From the NCBI GenBank assembly GCA_026636295.1, contig CP089455.1, positions 1 to 64,000 on the forward strand: a DNA stretch of 64,000 nucleotides, given 5' to 3'. The notes below the pieces were generated by a model, which did no database searches, was not told where the DNA came from, and worked only from the letters and a program-made list of their open reading frames with translations. Shown here piece after piece: positions 8,445 through 20,830 of this stretch; positions within the stretch are counted from its first letter, which is position 1; every line of letters starts with the position of its first letter. The position numbers and the translations under genes were made by a program. Origin of the DNA: Medakamo hakoo (taxonomy: Eukaryota > Chlorophyta > Trebouxiophyceae > Coccomyxaceae).

Positions 8445-11322
8445 TCACCGCTTCTTGGCCCGGCGTCCGCCCGCCGCCGCCCTGGCGGCGCCACGTGCGG
8501 GCGGGCGCGGGGCAGGCTCGTCCTCCTCGCCTCCATCCTCCTCGCCTCCGCCGCCTTCCTCTCCGCCGCGGACGGCGTGCAGCACGGCCTCCCACGACAG
8601 CCCGGCGTCGCCGTACCCGTCCGACTCGTCGCCAGAGTCGGAGCCAGGAGGGGGCGGGCCGCCTTCCTCCTGGTCACTGCCGCTCAGCTCGCTGCCGCTC
8701 TCGGGCGTGGCGCCGCCGCCCCCGCCCTCAAAGAAGCCGGCCTGCTGGGGCAGGGACGAGCCGGGCGCGGCCTGCTCCGCCGCCGCAGCAGCCACGCCTT
8801 CGGCCACAGCCAGCGCCGCGGCGCGGGCGGCAGGCGCGGACGCGCCCGCTTCCGTCTCCGCGTCTTCGACGGTGACCGCTTCCGCGGGCGCGGCGGGCGC
8901 GGCGCCCCGCCCGTCCTCGCCACCCCCGCCAGCCGGCGGCGGCGGCGGTTCCGCATAGTACGGCAGCCGCCCGCGCTGCCAGTCCATCAGCACCATTTTG
9001 GCGGCGGTGGCGATGTCCGGCTCGCCACCGCGCGTCAGCCGGCCCGTCCGCCGGGCCAGGCGGGCCAAGAAGTCTTCGGCGTCGGCCCAGGCGGGCACCC
9101 GGTACGCGCGCGTCAGCGCCGCCGGCGCCACGCGCGCCAGCACCGCCCCAATGTGGTCGGCCACGCCGTCCGCGTCCAAGTTTTCCACGCGGACGACGCC
9201 CTTGAGCACCGCGTCCGTGTCGGTGTCGGCCGTGCGGTGGTAGACGACGCCCGGGCAGTCGATGAGGAACACGCGCTTGGTGAGCGTGACGTACTGCCAC
9301 ACCTTGGTCGCGCCGGGCAGCGGGGCGACGCCGCAGACGCGCTTGGTGCGCAGCGTGTTGATGACCGAGGATTTGCCGACGTTGGGGTACCCCACAAAGC
9401 CGACGGAGATGTGTTTCTTGTCCGAGCGCAGGCGGGCCAGCTGGCGCAGCAGGCCCAGCAGGGCGCCCTTGCCGAACGGGGAGGTCAGGGACGAGTGGAA
9501 GGCCAGGGTGGGGTACTCCGCGGCGAGCGTGCCCAACCAGCGGCGGGTGACCCAGGCAGGGACCTGTGTTGAGGTGGAGGTGGGGGCGGTTGAGGGGGGT
9601 GGGGGTGGGGGGTGGTGGGGGGGGTGGGGGGGGTGGGGAGGGGTTTCGCCGCCCGGCCTGCCGCATCCATCCATCCATCCATCCATCCATCCATCCATCC
9701 ATCCATCCATCCATCCATCCATCCATCCATCCATCCATCCATCCATCCATCCATCCATCCATCCATCCATCCATCCATCCATCCATCCATCAAAACAACC
9801 CGTCAGACTAACGAGATTCCAAATAAAAAACATTTTGTGTCGCCACCACAGGCGTGCGCCCGTGTCAGATGGTACGGACAAATGCTTGGGAGTCATCTCT
9901 CGGGGAGGAGTGGGGAAAGCGGAGAATGTGTGTGGACGCCCCCCCTCTCCCACCCACCCCACACCCACACGCACGCCACACCCACATACAACGCACCAGG
10001 TCCACTTTGTTCAGCAGCAGGATGAGGTGCTTGTGCCGGGCGTTCGCCCGCAGGTGCTGCTCCAGGAACCGGCACCGCGTCCCCGCCGGGTCCCGCGCGT
10101 CCAGGACCTGGACGACGACGTCGGACGAGTCCAGGACCTTGTACAGCTCGCCCCAGATGCGCTTGGACTGGCCCTTGTCAAAGGCCGGGTCGCGCGCGGC
10201 CGGCCGCGCGCCGGAGCCGGCGGCGCCGCCCCGCGCCGCGGCCGCGCCAAACGCCGCCGGCAGCGGCGTGCCCAACACCTCCGCCGCGGCGGCGCCACCG
10301 TCCGCGGGCACGGTGCGGTCGATGTCAGCCAGCGACAACGGTGCACCGGCGCCCTCCTCCTCCTTTTCGGCGTACGTCCCCGCGGCCCGCCCCGCCGCGT
10401 CCACGAGCTCGTCGTACGATTCCGCGGCCACGCGCGGGCGCTTGCGGTCGGCCTTCTTGCCAAAGGTTTTGGCGAAGGGTTGGGTGGCCAACAACGCGGC
10501 GCGGGAGCCGGCGGCGGCCGCCACGGCCGCGGCACCCGCACCCGCGACCGCCCGCCCTTTCGCGCCTTTCACGGCCGGCTCCTGCAGCAGGCTCAGCGGC
10601 AGCTTCTTCTGGCGCAGCAAGACGGCGTACGAGTCATCCACTTTGGCCGCCATCTCGTCCCGAAACTGCTCCAGCTGGCGGGCGCCCACGACGCGCGTGT
10701 TGCCAAACCAGCGGCGGTCGGGCTGGATGCGCGTGGACGGCAGGGCCTTGGACTGGAAGGCTTCGTGCACGACCCGCCCCCTCTTGTCGCGGACGGCTTT
10801 GGTGTTGTACATTTTCAGGCGGCGGACCTGGGGAATGGCCGTGTTTGGTCGGTGGAGGGTGCGTGTGTGAGAGTGTGGAGGGAGCGGGGACGAGGAGGGA
10901 GGGAGGGCACACGGTGTGAGCCCGCGCACACCCTGGGTGGAACAGCACACGGCGGCCGCGGCAGCCGAGCGGCCCCCACCTCTCCGGGCCGGGCAGCAGC
11001 GCCCGACGCTCGCGGCGGCGGCTAGGCGGGCTCTTTTCCGGGCTACCGCACGGGCGCGCCCATCCGGCGCTGGGTTCTGCGCCTGCAGGACATCCAGCCA
11101 GCCCCGCACGCGCGCCAAGCACGGTCGCCCGCCCTCGCCGACGCCCCCCGCCTGTCCGCACGCCGCGTCGCGCCACCGATGGCCGTCGCCGGCGACGACT
11201 TTGCACCCTCAACAACTCACCGTCGCCGCGTCCCGGCCCTTGGTGCCCTTCCCACGCGCCGCGTCCAAGGAGTGTGTCGGCTTGCGCCCATCCTGGACTT
11301 TGGTCCGCTTCTTTGTCGTCAT
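8445..11322 (-). CDS. NOG2: Nucleolar GTPase NOG2/Nug2
   Basis: Exons are 11322-11221, 10827-9997 and 9563-8445, giving 683 aa. It is a circularly permuted GTPase of the YlqF/YawG family. NOG2 works in nucleolar and nucleoplasmic maturation of the 60S ribosomal subunit. The NGP1NT domain is split by intron 1 ([20 protein letters not shown]..., then [16 protein letters not shown]). The permuted G motifs appear in order: DARDP (G5), NKVDL at 307-311 (G4) ending exactly at an exon junction, GYPNVGKSS at 369-377 (G1) and DCPGVV near 413 (G3). The C-terminal third is acidic and Ala/Pro-rich and ends in a basic RAKKR. Intron 2 contains a 128-bp CATC tetranucleotide array. The gene is divergent from the Toc159-like gene, 178 bp away. 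Confidence 0.95.
9664..9791. repeat. (CATC)n tetranucleotide array, about 32 units
   Basis: Perfect CATC repeats fill 128 bp of NOG2 intron 2. On the transcript strand this is (GATG)n/(TGGA)n, placed just after about 200 bp of intron. Short copies of the same motif occur in the EB1 intron near 50276-50305 and at 29841-29856, so this unit is a recurrent microsatellite in this genome. Confidence 0.95.
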
Positions 11323-11500
11323 CGTGGGTTAGTTGGTTTTTCGCCGGCGAGAGACGCGCCGGCGAACAAGAAAGCACAAGTGCCGCCTCCCCAACCCCGA
11401 CGCCTCACAACTCTCTTCATCCGAAAGGGACACACAAAAACACGGACCCGCCGTTTGGGATCGGAAACTTCTCAACACCAACAGAATTCACACGCCTGTC

Positions 11501-14500
11501 ATGGAAGTGACGCGTCTCGTGGACCTAGGCGTGTTGAGATTGAGGCATTCGGGCGCCGCAGGTTGGTGTGGGCGGCGCGGCCGACGCAGTCCTTGCCGGA
11601 GAGACAGCATTCGTCGCAGGCCAGCACACCCCGACACAAAAAAGCGCGCCCTCACGCTCACCGTCGCCCTCCCACCCACACGCGAACTACAGCCAGGGGC
11701 GCGGTTGCAGTCGACCAACGTGCGCACTACGCGGACAGGTGAGTTGGACGGTGCGATGGATGGGCGGCGGGCCATTCTTTTTGCGCCGCGCCCGCCCGCG
11801 TGGCCAGCCACCGCGTCCGATGCGGGCGACACAAGCACGCGCTCACACCCCCACCCCCACCGCCACTCCTCCACCCTCCCCAGTGACGACGGCGTCCCGC
11901 CATCTGACGGCGGCTCCGACACGGGAGGCGAGGTAAGAGACGCGGGCGTTTGGTCGTGCGGGACACACATACAAACCAAAAACTGGGTCGCGTTCTCCTA
12001 GCCGACGGCCATTGCCGGCGGCCCACAACAGCCCGCCCCTCCACGGCCGCCGCCCCTCCCCACCGCCGCCCACGCCTGCCAGCCCGGGTCCAGTCCACAC
12101 CACGCACCCGCTGACGCGCCACTCTCCCCCCACACCCCCCACACCTCAAAAAGGACGACGTCGGGTACGCCGACGACGCGGCGGCCGAAGCGGGCTACGC
12201 GCCCGCCGGCCCCGGCTCGGAGGACGACGACGAGTGGACGGACCCGGACGAGGGCGGGTACGTGACCGCGACCGCGTCCATGGGCGACAGCTCGCCCACC
12301 CTGGAGATCGACGTCCTGGAAGCCCGGCAGGCGGAAGGTGCGTTGAGGGGGCGGACAGGAAAGAAAAAACGCGGCCCCAACCCCCCCCCCCCCCCCGCGC
12401 ACGCCTCCCATCCTCATCCGCCTTCCATCGCATCACACACGCTCTCACCACGGCCGGTCCACCCTCGCCACCACGCCTTCACAATGCAGCCGTCGCGGAA
12501 GCCGAACGCCTCATTGCCGCTGTGGAAGCCGAGACTGTGCGCGCCGCCGCGCAGGCTGCCGCCGCCGTCGGCTCGGCCGTCGACGCGGCCGCCGCACAGA
12601 CGGGCGCGGCCGTCGAAGCCGCGGCCGCTGCGTTTAGTGCTGCGGCGGGCGAAGCGGCGGCGTCCATGGCCGCGGCCATGGACGACGTCGCCCGCGTGGC
12701 TGGCGGCGCGCCTGCCCCGTCGGCCGCCGGGTCGTCGGGCGGTGGCACCTTTGCCTTTGGCGGCGTGGTGGCGGCGGCGCCTGGTCCACCCGCCCAGGCC
12801 CTGGGCTCCGCGTCCAAGCGCGCCCGCACCGCCGGCGACGGCGCGGCCGCCGACGTGGAAGACGCCATCGGCTCAGCCGCTGCCGACGTCGAAGCCGCCG
12901 TGTCTGAGGCCGCGGCTGAAGTCGAAGCCGCGATGGGCGCGGCCGCGGAATCCGCTGCGGCGGCAGCCCAGCGCGCGCTGGCCGCGCTGTCCGCACCCCG
13001 CCCGGGCGCGGGTGCGAACGAAGTCCTGGCTGGCATGGAAGCGTCCGGCGGTGCGGCGCGCACACCGACGGGCCGGGCCCCGACGTGGGCGGCGCGTGTG
13101 GCCGCGGGCGGTGGTGGCGGTGGTGGTGGTGGCGGCGGCAGCGCCGCCTCCACGCCCACCGCGGCCGCTGCTGCGTCTTCCCTGGTTGACGCGACGGCGG
13201 CTGCTGCCGCCGACGTCCGGTCCACCGCCACGGACGCGGCTGCCCGGACGGTTGCCGCCATCGGCGCAGCGACCGAAGCCGGGCGGGCCGCGCTCGAGCA
13301 GGGCGCGGCCCGCGTGGGTGGCGGCCTGAACGCGGCGGCGGCGGAATTCAAGTCTGCCGGCGTGTCTGATGCTGCTGACGCCGCCCAGGCCGGCGCCTCC
13401 CTCAAAGCCGGCGCGGCCAAAGACGTGCAAGCCGGGCTGGCCAAGTCGACCGACACCGCCCAGGCGGCCGTGCGCGCCGCTGGCGCGGCGGTGGAAGCTG
13501 GCGCGGCGCGCGCGGGGTCGACTGCCGCCAAGGTTTCCTCCACCCTGGACGCGTCCGCCAAGGAATTCAAGGCGGGCGCGTCGGCCGCGGTGGGTGCGGC
13601 CCGCGCGGCTGTCGGTAAAGCCGCGGAGAGCTTGGACGCGGGCGCCGCCCGTGCCGGTGCCGCTGCGGCCGACGCCGCGAAAGCCGGCGCCGCGAAACTG
13701 GATGGTGCGGCCAAAGACTTGAAAGCCGGCGCTTCGACGGCCGTCGGTCAAGCCCAGGCGGCGGTTGCCGACGCCGCGACGGCTGTGGAGTCCGGCATCA
13801 CCCGTGCGGGCGACACAGCCGCGGCCGCCGCGGCCGACGTGGCTGCTGCTGTCAAGACAGGCGCGGCCAAAGCCGGGTCCACCCTGGACGCGGCGGCCAA
13901 AGAATTCAAGGCCGGCACATCTGCGGTGGCTGGCCAAGCCGCGGCAGGCGTGGAGGCGGGCGCGAAAGTGGCGGGCGCGGCGGTCGCGGCCGCGGGCGCG
14001 GCTGCAAACACCGGCGCGGCCAAGGTTGGCGCGTCCCTGGACGCGGCGGCCAAAGACGCGAAAGCCGGCGCGGCCACGGTCGCGACCACGCTCGACACCG
14101 CGGCCAAGGACGCCACCACCGGCGTGTCTGCGGCCGCTGGATCCGCACAAGCCGCGGCGGGCAAAGCCGCGGCGGCCGTGGAAGCGGGCGTCGGCCGTGT
14201 GGGGTCGGCGGCGGCCGACGCCGCGGCGAAAACCACGGTCGCGCTGGGGACCGGCGCGGCCAAGGCGGCCTCGTCCTTGGACGCCGCGGCTAAGCAAGTC
14301 AAGGACGGACAACCGTCCGCGGTTGCTGGCTCTGCTCAAGCCGCGGCGGGCAAAGCGGCGGCGGCCGTCGAAGCGGGCGCGGCCGACACGCGCGCGGCTT
14401 TCGTGGCTGGCGCGTCGAAAGCTGGGTCCGCGGTCGAGGCCGCCGCTGCAGACCTCAAGTCCGGCGCGTCGGCTGTTGCTGGCCAAGCCCAGGCGGCCGC

Positions 14501-17500
14501 CGGCAAGGCCGCGTCCGCCGTGGAACAGGGCGTGGCGGCGGTGGGCGACACGACGGGCGCGGCCGCGGCCGACGCGGGCGCTGCGCTCAAAGCCGGCGCG
14601 TCCAAAGCGGCCGCCACGGTCGACGCTGCGGCCAAAGACGTCAAAGCCGGAGTGGCTGCTGTCGGTGCTGAAGCTCAAGCCGCGGCGGGTACAGCGTCGG
14701 CCGCTCTGGACGCTGGCGCCAAGCAGGCGGGCGCGGCCGCAGCCGACGTGGCTGGCGCCGCCAAGGCCGGCGCGTCCAAAGCCGCCGCGACCGTCGACGC
14801 GGCGGCCAAAGACCTGCAGGCTGGCGCGGCCGGCGCTGCTGCCTCCGCCCAAGCCGCTGCGGCCAAAGCCGCGTCGGCCGTGGAAGCGGGCGTGGCCGCG
14901 CTGGGCGACAAGGCGGGTGCGGCCGGCGCTGACGCGGGCGCGGCTGTGAAAGCCGGCGCATCGCAAGCCGCCGCGGCCGTCGAGTCGGCCGCCAAAGACC
15001 TGAAAGCCGGTGTGGACACAGCCACTGCGGCCGTGGACGGCGCGGCGCACGGCGTCGGGGCAGCCGCCGCCGCGGCGGCCGACAAAGCCAAAGCCGCTGC
15101 GGGCAGTCTGGCGGCCGACGAGTCCAAAGCTGCCGATGCGGCGACGACTAAACCAAAGGCCGGCGGCGGCTTCTTCTCCGGCTGGATGTCGTCTGGTAAA
15201 GCCGCCTCGGAAAAAGCGGGCGAGGGCGTGGAAAAGGCAGTGGCCGCGGCGGCCGACTCGGCGACAGCCGCGGTTTCGTCCGGCGCGGCCAGCGCCAAGG
15301 CAGCCCTGGACGCGGCCGCGTCTGACGCGTCGACGGCCGTCAAGGAAGCCGCTGCAGGCGCTGCGGCCGTGGGCGGCGCTGCGGCCGGTGCGGCTGCGGC
15401 GGCCAAGCCCAGCGGCGGCGCCGGGTTCTTGTCTGGCTGGCTGCCCTCCCGCTCCACGGCGGCCGACCCCCCGCCTTCCGACAAGGATCAAAAACCGTCT
15501 GGGACTGGTAGTAGCGGCGAGGCCGCCAAAGCCGCGCAGCTACCGGCCGCGGCCGAAGCGGAAGTCGCGTCCGCTGGTGGTGCTGCTGCTGGTGCTGGCG
15601 GCGCGCCCACCCCACCACCACCAGCGACGCCAGCGCCCGCGCCCGCCGCGCCCTCCGCCGCCGCGCCCGCTCCCGCGGCTTCTTCCTCCTGGATCCCGGC
15701 CTGGATGTCCCGGTCCGTGGTCGAGCAGGCCAAGAAAGACGAGAACGACGACAAGGAGGAGGCGGCGGTGAGGGCGGCGGGTGAGGGGAGCCAAGAGGGC
15801 GGGGCTGACCCCGCAAAAACGGCGGGCGGTGCCTCCTCCGCTCCCGCCGCTCCCGAGTCCGCCGCTGCCGCTGCCGCGCCCGCCTCTTCCAGCTGGGCGC
15901 CGTCCTGGCTGCCCCGCCGCGCGTCCAGCGGCTCCGCGGCGGAAGAAGGCGGCGGTGAGGCGAAGAAGGACGAACGTGCGGCCGCGGCCGCGGCCCCGCC
16001 CGCGGCCGCGGCGGCCAGCCCTGCCGGCGGCCTGGGCGCTCTGCCGCCCAAGCCTGCCGCGGGCGGCGCGTCCGGCTCATCTCCTGCTGGCGGAGTGGGC
16101 GCGCTCCCGCCCAAACCCGCGGGCGGCCTGGGCGCCTTGCCGCCCAAACCGGCGGGCGGCGGGGTCGGGGGTCTGCCCGCCCGCCCGGCCGCGGGTGGGC
16201 TGGGCCCGCTGCCGCCGCGTGCTGGTGGTGGTGGTGGTGGTGGGGCGGCCAACGCTCCCACTCCGTCTGCGGGTGCGGCCGGGTCGACGGCCGCCAACGG
16301 CGGTGGCGGTGCGAGCGCGGGAGGCGGCGGCGGCGGCGGCGGCTCAAACGCGGCCACCGCGCCGACCGTGCCTGGTGCTGGCGCGCCCGGCGCCGCGCCA
16401 TCCGCCGCGGGCGGCGGCGGCGCGCCCCCGCCGCCGGGCGGCGGGGGCAACGGTTTCCCGGGCTTCCCTGGTGCGGCGTCCGCGCTCGCCCGCCCGCCCG
16501 CCCGCCCCAGCCCGCCGGCCGACGAACCCGCGGCGACGACCGACGCGCGCGCCAAGCTGCGCGGCCTGGTCACGACGCTCTACCGCCTGTGCGCCCGCCT
16601 GGACCAGGCGCCCAACGGCGCGGTCATCCGTCAAAACGTCAACAAGCTGGTCATGGCGGAACGCATCCGCTTGGGCCCGCCGCCGGCGGGCAGCGGGCTG
16701 AGCGCCCTGGACCCGGCGGCGTGCGCGGAGGACGCCGCGGCCGCCGAGCGCGGCGGCGGCGCGGCCGAAGACCTGCCCCTGGCCTGCACCGTCCTCGTCC
16801 TCGGCCCCGTCGGCTCCGGCAAGAGCGCGACCATCGCCTCCCTGCTGGGCCGCGGCGAAGGCGGCGACGACGCCTTCGGCTCCGGCACGACCAAGGTCAC
16901 GACGGTCAAGGGCCAGGTCGCGGGCGCGGAGCTGACGTTCATCGACACGCCCGGCCTGCGCCGCGGCGCGGCCGCCGTCGGCCACAACCAGCGCGTGCTG
17001 AAAGCCATCAAAGCCGCCCAGAAATCGGCGAAGCCGGACGTCGTCCTGTACGTCGACCGCGCCGACGCCGTCTCCCGCGGCGGCGGCGACGCCGGCGTGC
17101 TCAAGGCGCTGTCGGCGGCCCTCGGCCCCGAGCTCTGGTTCAACACCGTCCTGGTCCTGACCCACGCGTCCGCCCCGCCGCCCGACGCCGCGTCCGGGCC
17201 CGTCTCCTACGACGCCTTCATCCAGAACCGGCTGCACCTGCTGCAGCAGGGCGTGCGCGCGGCGGCGGGCGATGCGCGGCTGTACTCGCCCGCCGCGCTC
17301 GCAGAAAACCACCCGGCCGTGCGGCGCAATGCCGCGGGCGAGGCGCTGCTGCCCACGGGCCAGGCCTGGCGGCCGTCGCTCCTGGTCTCCATCCTGGCCT
17401 CCAAGCTGCTCAACACGGCGGACGGCGTGCTGAAGACGGGCGCGGCGGCGGCGGCGGCCGGTGGCGGGGCCGGCGGCGGCGGCGGCGCCGCGGGCGCGGC

Positions 17501-18836
17501 GCAGTCGGCCCAGGCCCGCATGATGGCCATGCTGCGCGGCCAGCGCCTGCCGCCCATGCCGCACCTCCTGTCCGTCCTCATCCAGCCCAAGGCGCCGCGG
17601 GAAGCGCCGGAGGAGGAGGCCGGCATCCTGTCGCGGCGGGCCATCGCCCGCCTGCCCAGCCCGGCCGCCCGCCAAAAAGCGCTCGCCGCCCGGCGGGACT
17701 ACCTGCGCGAGCGCGCGGCCCAGGCCCTGACCGCGGGCGTCGGCGACCCGATGATGCCCGCGCCCGAGCCGGCGCTGCAGCCCAGCTTTGAGCCGGACGT
17801 GGCGGGTCACCGGTACGCGCACCTGGAATCGCACACGTCCTGGGTCGCCCGCCCCCAGGTGGAAGCCACGGCGCTCGACCACGACGACGGCATCGAGGGC
17901 GTCGTCATGGAAAAGCACGGCATGCTGCGCAACCCGCTGGGGCCGCCGGTCGGCGGCCTGCCCGCCCTGGCCTGGGCCCAAGTCCACAAGGACAAGGCCT
18001 CCTTCTCCTTCCAGTCCCAGGCCGAAGCGTCCATCCACCACGGGTCCCGTGGTGGGGCGGGCGCCGGCCGGCCGCCCTCCAAGCGGGCGCCCGTCACGAC
18101 CGCGGGCGTCGAAGTGCTGACAACGCAGCGCGACGTCATCTACACGGCGCGGTCGGAGACGCGGGTGGCGACGTCTGGCCGGTCCACCGCGGCCGCGGGC
18201 CTGTCGGCGTCGCGCCTCGTCGAAGACGGCGGCCTGCCCACCAAGGGGCCGATCGCCCTGGGCGTCAAGCTCGTCAACCGGGTCGGCGTCGGCCGGGGCC
18301 AGGACGGCACGCTGGCCCTCGGCGCGATGACCACCAAGACGCGCGCCGGGCGGGAGACGGCCACCGCCGGCAACGTGGAGCTGAAGACCGCCGTGGGCCC
18401 GCCGTCGGCGCGCGGCCAGGCCGTGCTGGGCGGGTCCTTCATGAACTTCCGCGGAGACGTGGCGCTGGGCGGCAACGCGGCCGTCCAGGCTAACCCGTCG
18501 CCCGACACGACGGTCGCCGCGCGGCTGCAGCTGAATTCCAAGGGCGCGGGCGGCGTCACCCTGCGCGTCACCTCGCACGATAACGCGGCCAAGTACGGCT
18601 TGAGCCTGCTCGTCCCGCTGGCGGGCATGCTGCTCCAGCGTGTCCGGGCCAAAATGGGGCGTGGGGGTGGGGGTGAAGGAATGGTGGTGGGTGGTGGGGG
18701 TGGGGGCATGGACGGGGACGGCCTGCCCGAGGAGGGCGACGAGGAGGAGGAAGAGGAAGGGTACGAGAGTGAAGAGGACGGCGTGGTGGAGGAGGAAGAG
18801 GAGGAGGAGGAGGAGGAGTACGAGGACGGGGAGTGA
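11501..18836 (+). CDS. TOC159: Toc159-like chloroplast protein import receptor GTPase
   Basis: The main exon is 12490-18836. Upstream exons 11501-11561, 11711-11738, 11884-11932 and 12154-12337 close in phase, for 2222 aa in total; the first two are the least certain. Toc159-class receptors sit in the outer chloroplast envelope and bind preproteins with a GTPase domain. The small exons encode an acidic stretch (EDDDEWTDPDEGG). About 108-1100 is an extreme Ala-rich A-domain with 58-62 residue repeats built on AAAKDLKAG and KAGASKAA. Pro/Gly-rich linkers follow to about 1510. The AIG1/Toc GTPase domain has GPVGSGKS near 1546, DTPGLRRG, and VLTHAS near 1662. The remainder (about 1770-2170) matches the membrane-anchored M-domain in position, ending in a strongly Glu-rich tail. 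It is far longer than usual (Arabidopsis Toc159 is about 1500 aa). Confidence 0.92.
13321..15080 (+). repeat. Coding Ala-rich repeats of the Toc159 A-domain
   Basis: Roughly 58-62 residue degenerate tandem units are encoded here, each containing AA(K)D(L/V)(K/Q)AG, then SAQAAA-KAASAVEAG, then KAGASKAA. Lys and Asp recur on one helical face, giving an amphipathic helix pattern like LEA or apolipoprotein repeats. The array is GC-rich and prone to slippage, so copy number probably varies between strains. Confidence 0.8.
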
Positions 18837-19061
18837 AGGGAGTGAGTGCGTGTGCCTTTTTTGCATGGCGGCGGTGTGTGGGGAGGGAGCGAGCGCGGCG
18901 GGGTGTGGGTAAAAACATGAGAGGCGCGCGCGGCCGGCCGTGCGCGCTGCTGCTGTTGCGCTCCACTCAAACTTTCTTGCACGAGCGCGCACACACACAC
19001 AGGGCGACGCCTCCCTCGCCCTCCTCCTTTGCGCCGCTCCCACCCACACCGTCCACCCACC

Positions 19062-20830
19062 ATGCGTGGAGCCGCGTCCGCGTCGACGTCTGGCGCGGCG
19101 GCCGCCGTCCCGGCCCGCCGCCTGCGGCCGGCCGGCGCGTCGGCGGCGGCAGCCAACGCTCGCCGCGCGCCGCGCCTGTCCGCGCTGGCCGCGCCGGACG
19201 CGCCGGCGGGCGGCCGCGATGCCGGCCTGTCCCCCACCAACGGCAAGCTGACGGCTTTGGCTCGCGACATGCCGACCCCGCTGCACGACGACCCGCCACC
19301 CGGCGTCGTCATTTCCACCGACGTGATGATGGCGCCGAAAGGCGCTTCGCTCTTCGACCACTGCTCCGCGTACGCGGAACAGCACCGCATTCGCGGTGGG
19401 GAGGTTGGGCCGGACCGGACGGCGACCATTGCGACGGTGGCCAACCTGTTGCAGGTGAGGCGCGCGCGGCAGGGGGCGGTGGAGAGCGGGCGAGAATGCG
19501 CGGCCAAGGGCGAAAAACGCCGGCGCGCGGCAACAGGGTTGAGAGGACGCGCGCGCGCGCAGGCGCGCGCCGAGCATGGCCCTCACTGCCCGACCAGCCG
19601 ACCGGGCGGGTCGGGGACGGCCGTCGACGCACAATGTGCTGGGCGGCGCGCCGGGGAGACGCGCACGACGGGCTGGCAAAACCGAGTCCCCACCCCTTGT
19701 CGTCCGCTTCCCGCTCTCCGCGGGCCGCCCACGCGCGCGCGCGCGCGTGGGGCGTGAACGAGCGGCCAGGAGCGCGCATTGCGCTGCGCTCCTCCCCGCG
19801 CCACGCCGCCCGGCGCCCTTGATTGGCCCCGCCACGCCCACGGCAACGGGTCCGGGCCTTGTGAACACTCATTAGTGCCGGTGGATCTGCGTGCGCGGCC
19901 GTCCCTGGCTCCTGCCGCGCCGTCCAAGAAAGGGCGCGCGCGCGCGCGCGGCGCTCGCTCCCTCGCGCGCGGCCGGCCACCACTCACCACACCATCCACC
20001 CACCTTCCCTCCCCGCCCGCCCCTGTGTCCACACACACACACACCACGCACGCACACACCAGGAAGTCGCGTCCAACCACGCCGTCGCCATCTGGGGCCG
20101 GTCCGACGCCGGCTTCGCCGCCGACCCGCTCATGGCCGCGGCCGGCCTCATCTTCGCCCTGACCCGCCTCCAGATTCAGATGGACGCGTACCCGCGCTGG
20201 GGCGACATGGTCTCGGTCGAGACCTGGTTCCAGGAGGAGGGCCGGGTGGCGGCGTCCCGGCACTGGGTGTTGCGGGACGCGGCCACCGGCGCCGAGCTGG
20301 GCCGGGCCACGTCCACGTGGGTCATGGTCGACACCGTGTCCCGGCGCCTGGTCAAGATGCCGGAGCCGATGCGGCTGAAGCTCGAGTCGCTGTCGCCGTC
20401 GCCCGCCCGCCTCGCCATCCCGGCGGCGCAAGCCCGCCTGCGCATCCCCGACCTCCTGCTCGCCGCCGACGAGGCGGGCGCGCCGCCCGTGCTGGAGGGG
20501 CCCAAGCAGGTCGCCCGCCGGGCGGACATGGACATGAACGGCCACATCAACAACGTGACGTACCTGGCCTGGGCGCTGGAAACGGTGCCGGAAGCCGTCT
20601 ACGCCGACGGCCACCTGCGCCAGGTGGAGCTGGACTACAAGTCCGAGTGTCTGGCCGGGCACACGGTGGAGAGCCTGGCCCTGCCCTTCGAGGGCGAAGT
20701 CGTGGGGCTGGAAGGCTCCGCCACCGACGGCGCGACCCGGTTCTTGCACACGCTGCGCCGGTGCGATGACGAGGGCTGCTACGAGCTGGTCCGCGCGCGG
20801 ACGACGTGGGACTTGCCCAAGGCGGCCTGA
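19062..20830 (+). CDS. FAT: Acyl-ACP thioesterase (FatA/FatB type)
   Basis: Exons are 19062-19454 and 20063-20830, giving 386 aa. It releases free fatty acids from acyl-carrier protein in the plastid stroma, ending fatty acid synthesis. Residues 1-75 are Ala/Arg-rich, a plausible transit peptide. The first hotdog fold includes FDHCSAYAEQHRIRGGEVGPDRTATIATVANLLQ, and exon 2 starts with EVASNHAVAIWG. The second hotdog carries the catalytic signature DMDMNGHINNVTYL at about 286-299, matching the Asp, Asn and His positions of plant thioesterases. ALETVP and VELDYKSEC follow, as in the family. The 608-bp intron is among the largest here and extremely GC-rich. The subtype that sets chain length cannot be read from sequence alone; the single-enzyme green algal form is most likely. 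Confidence 0.93.

Noticed and set aside
16344-19868. 1174-residue open frame on the minus strand opposite the Toc159-like gene
   Set aside because: It is Arg/Gly/Ala-rich with no domain, lies opposite a gene with strong GTPase motifs, and is the expected antisense shadow of very GC-rich coding sequence.
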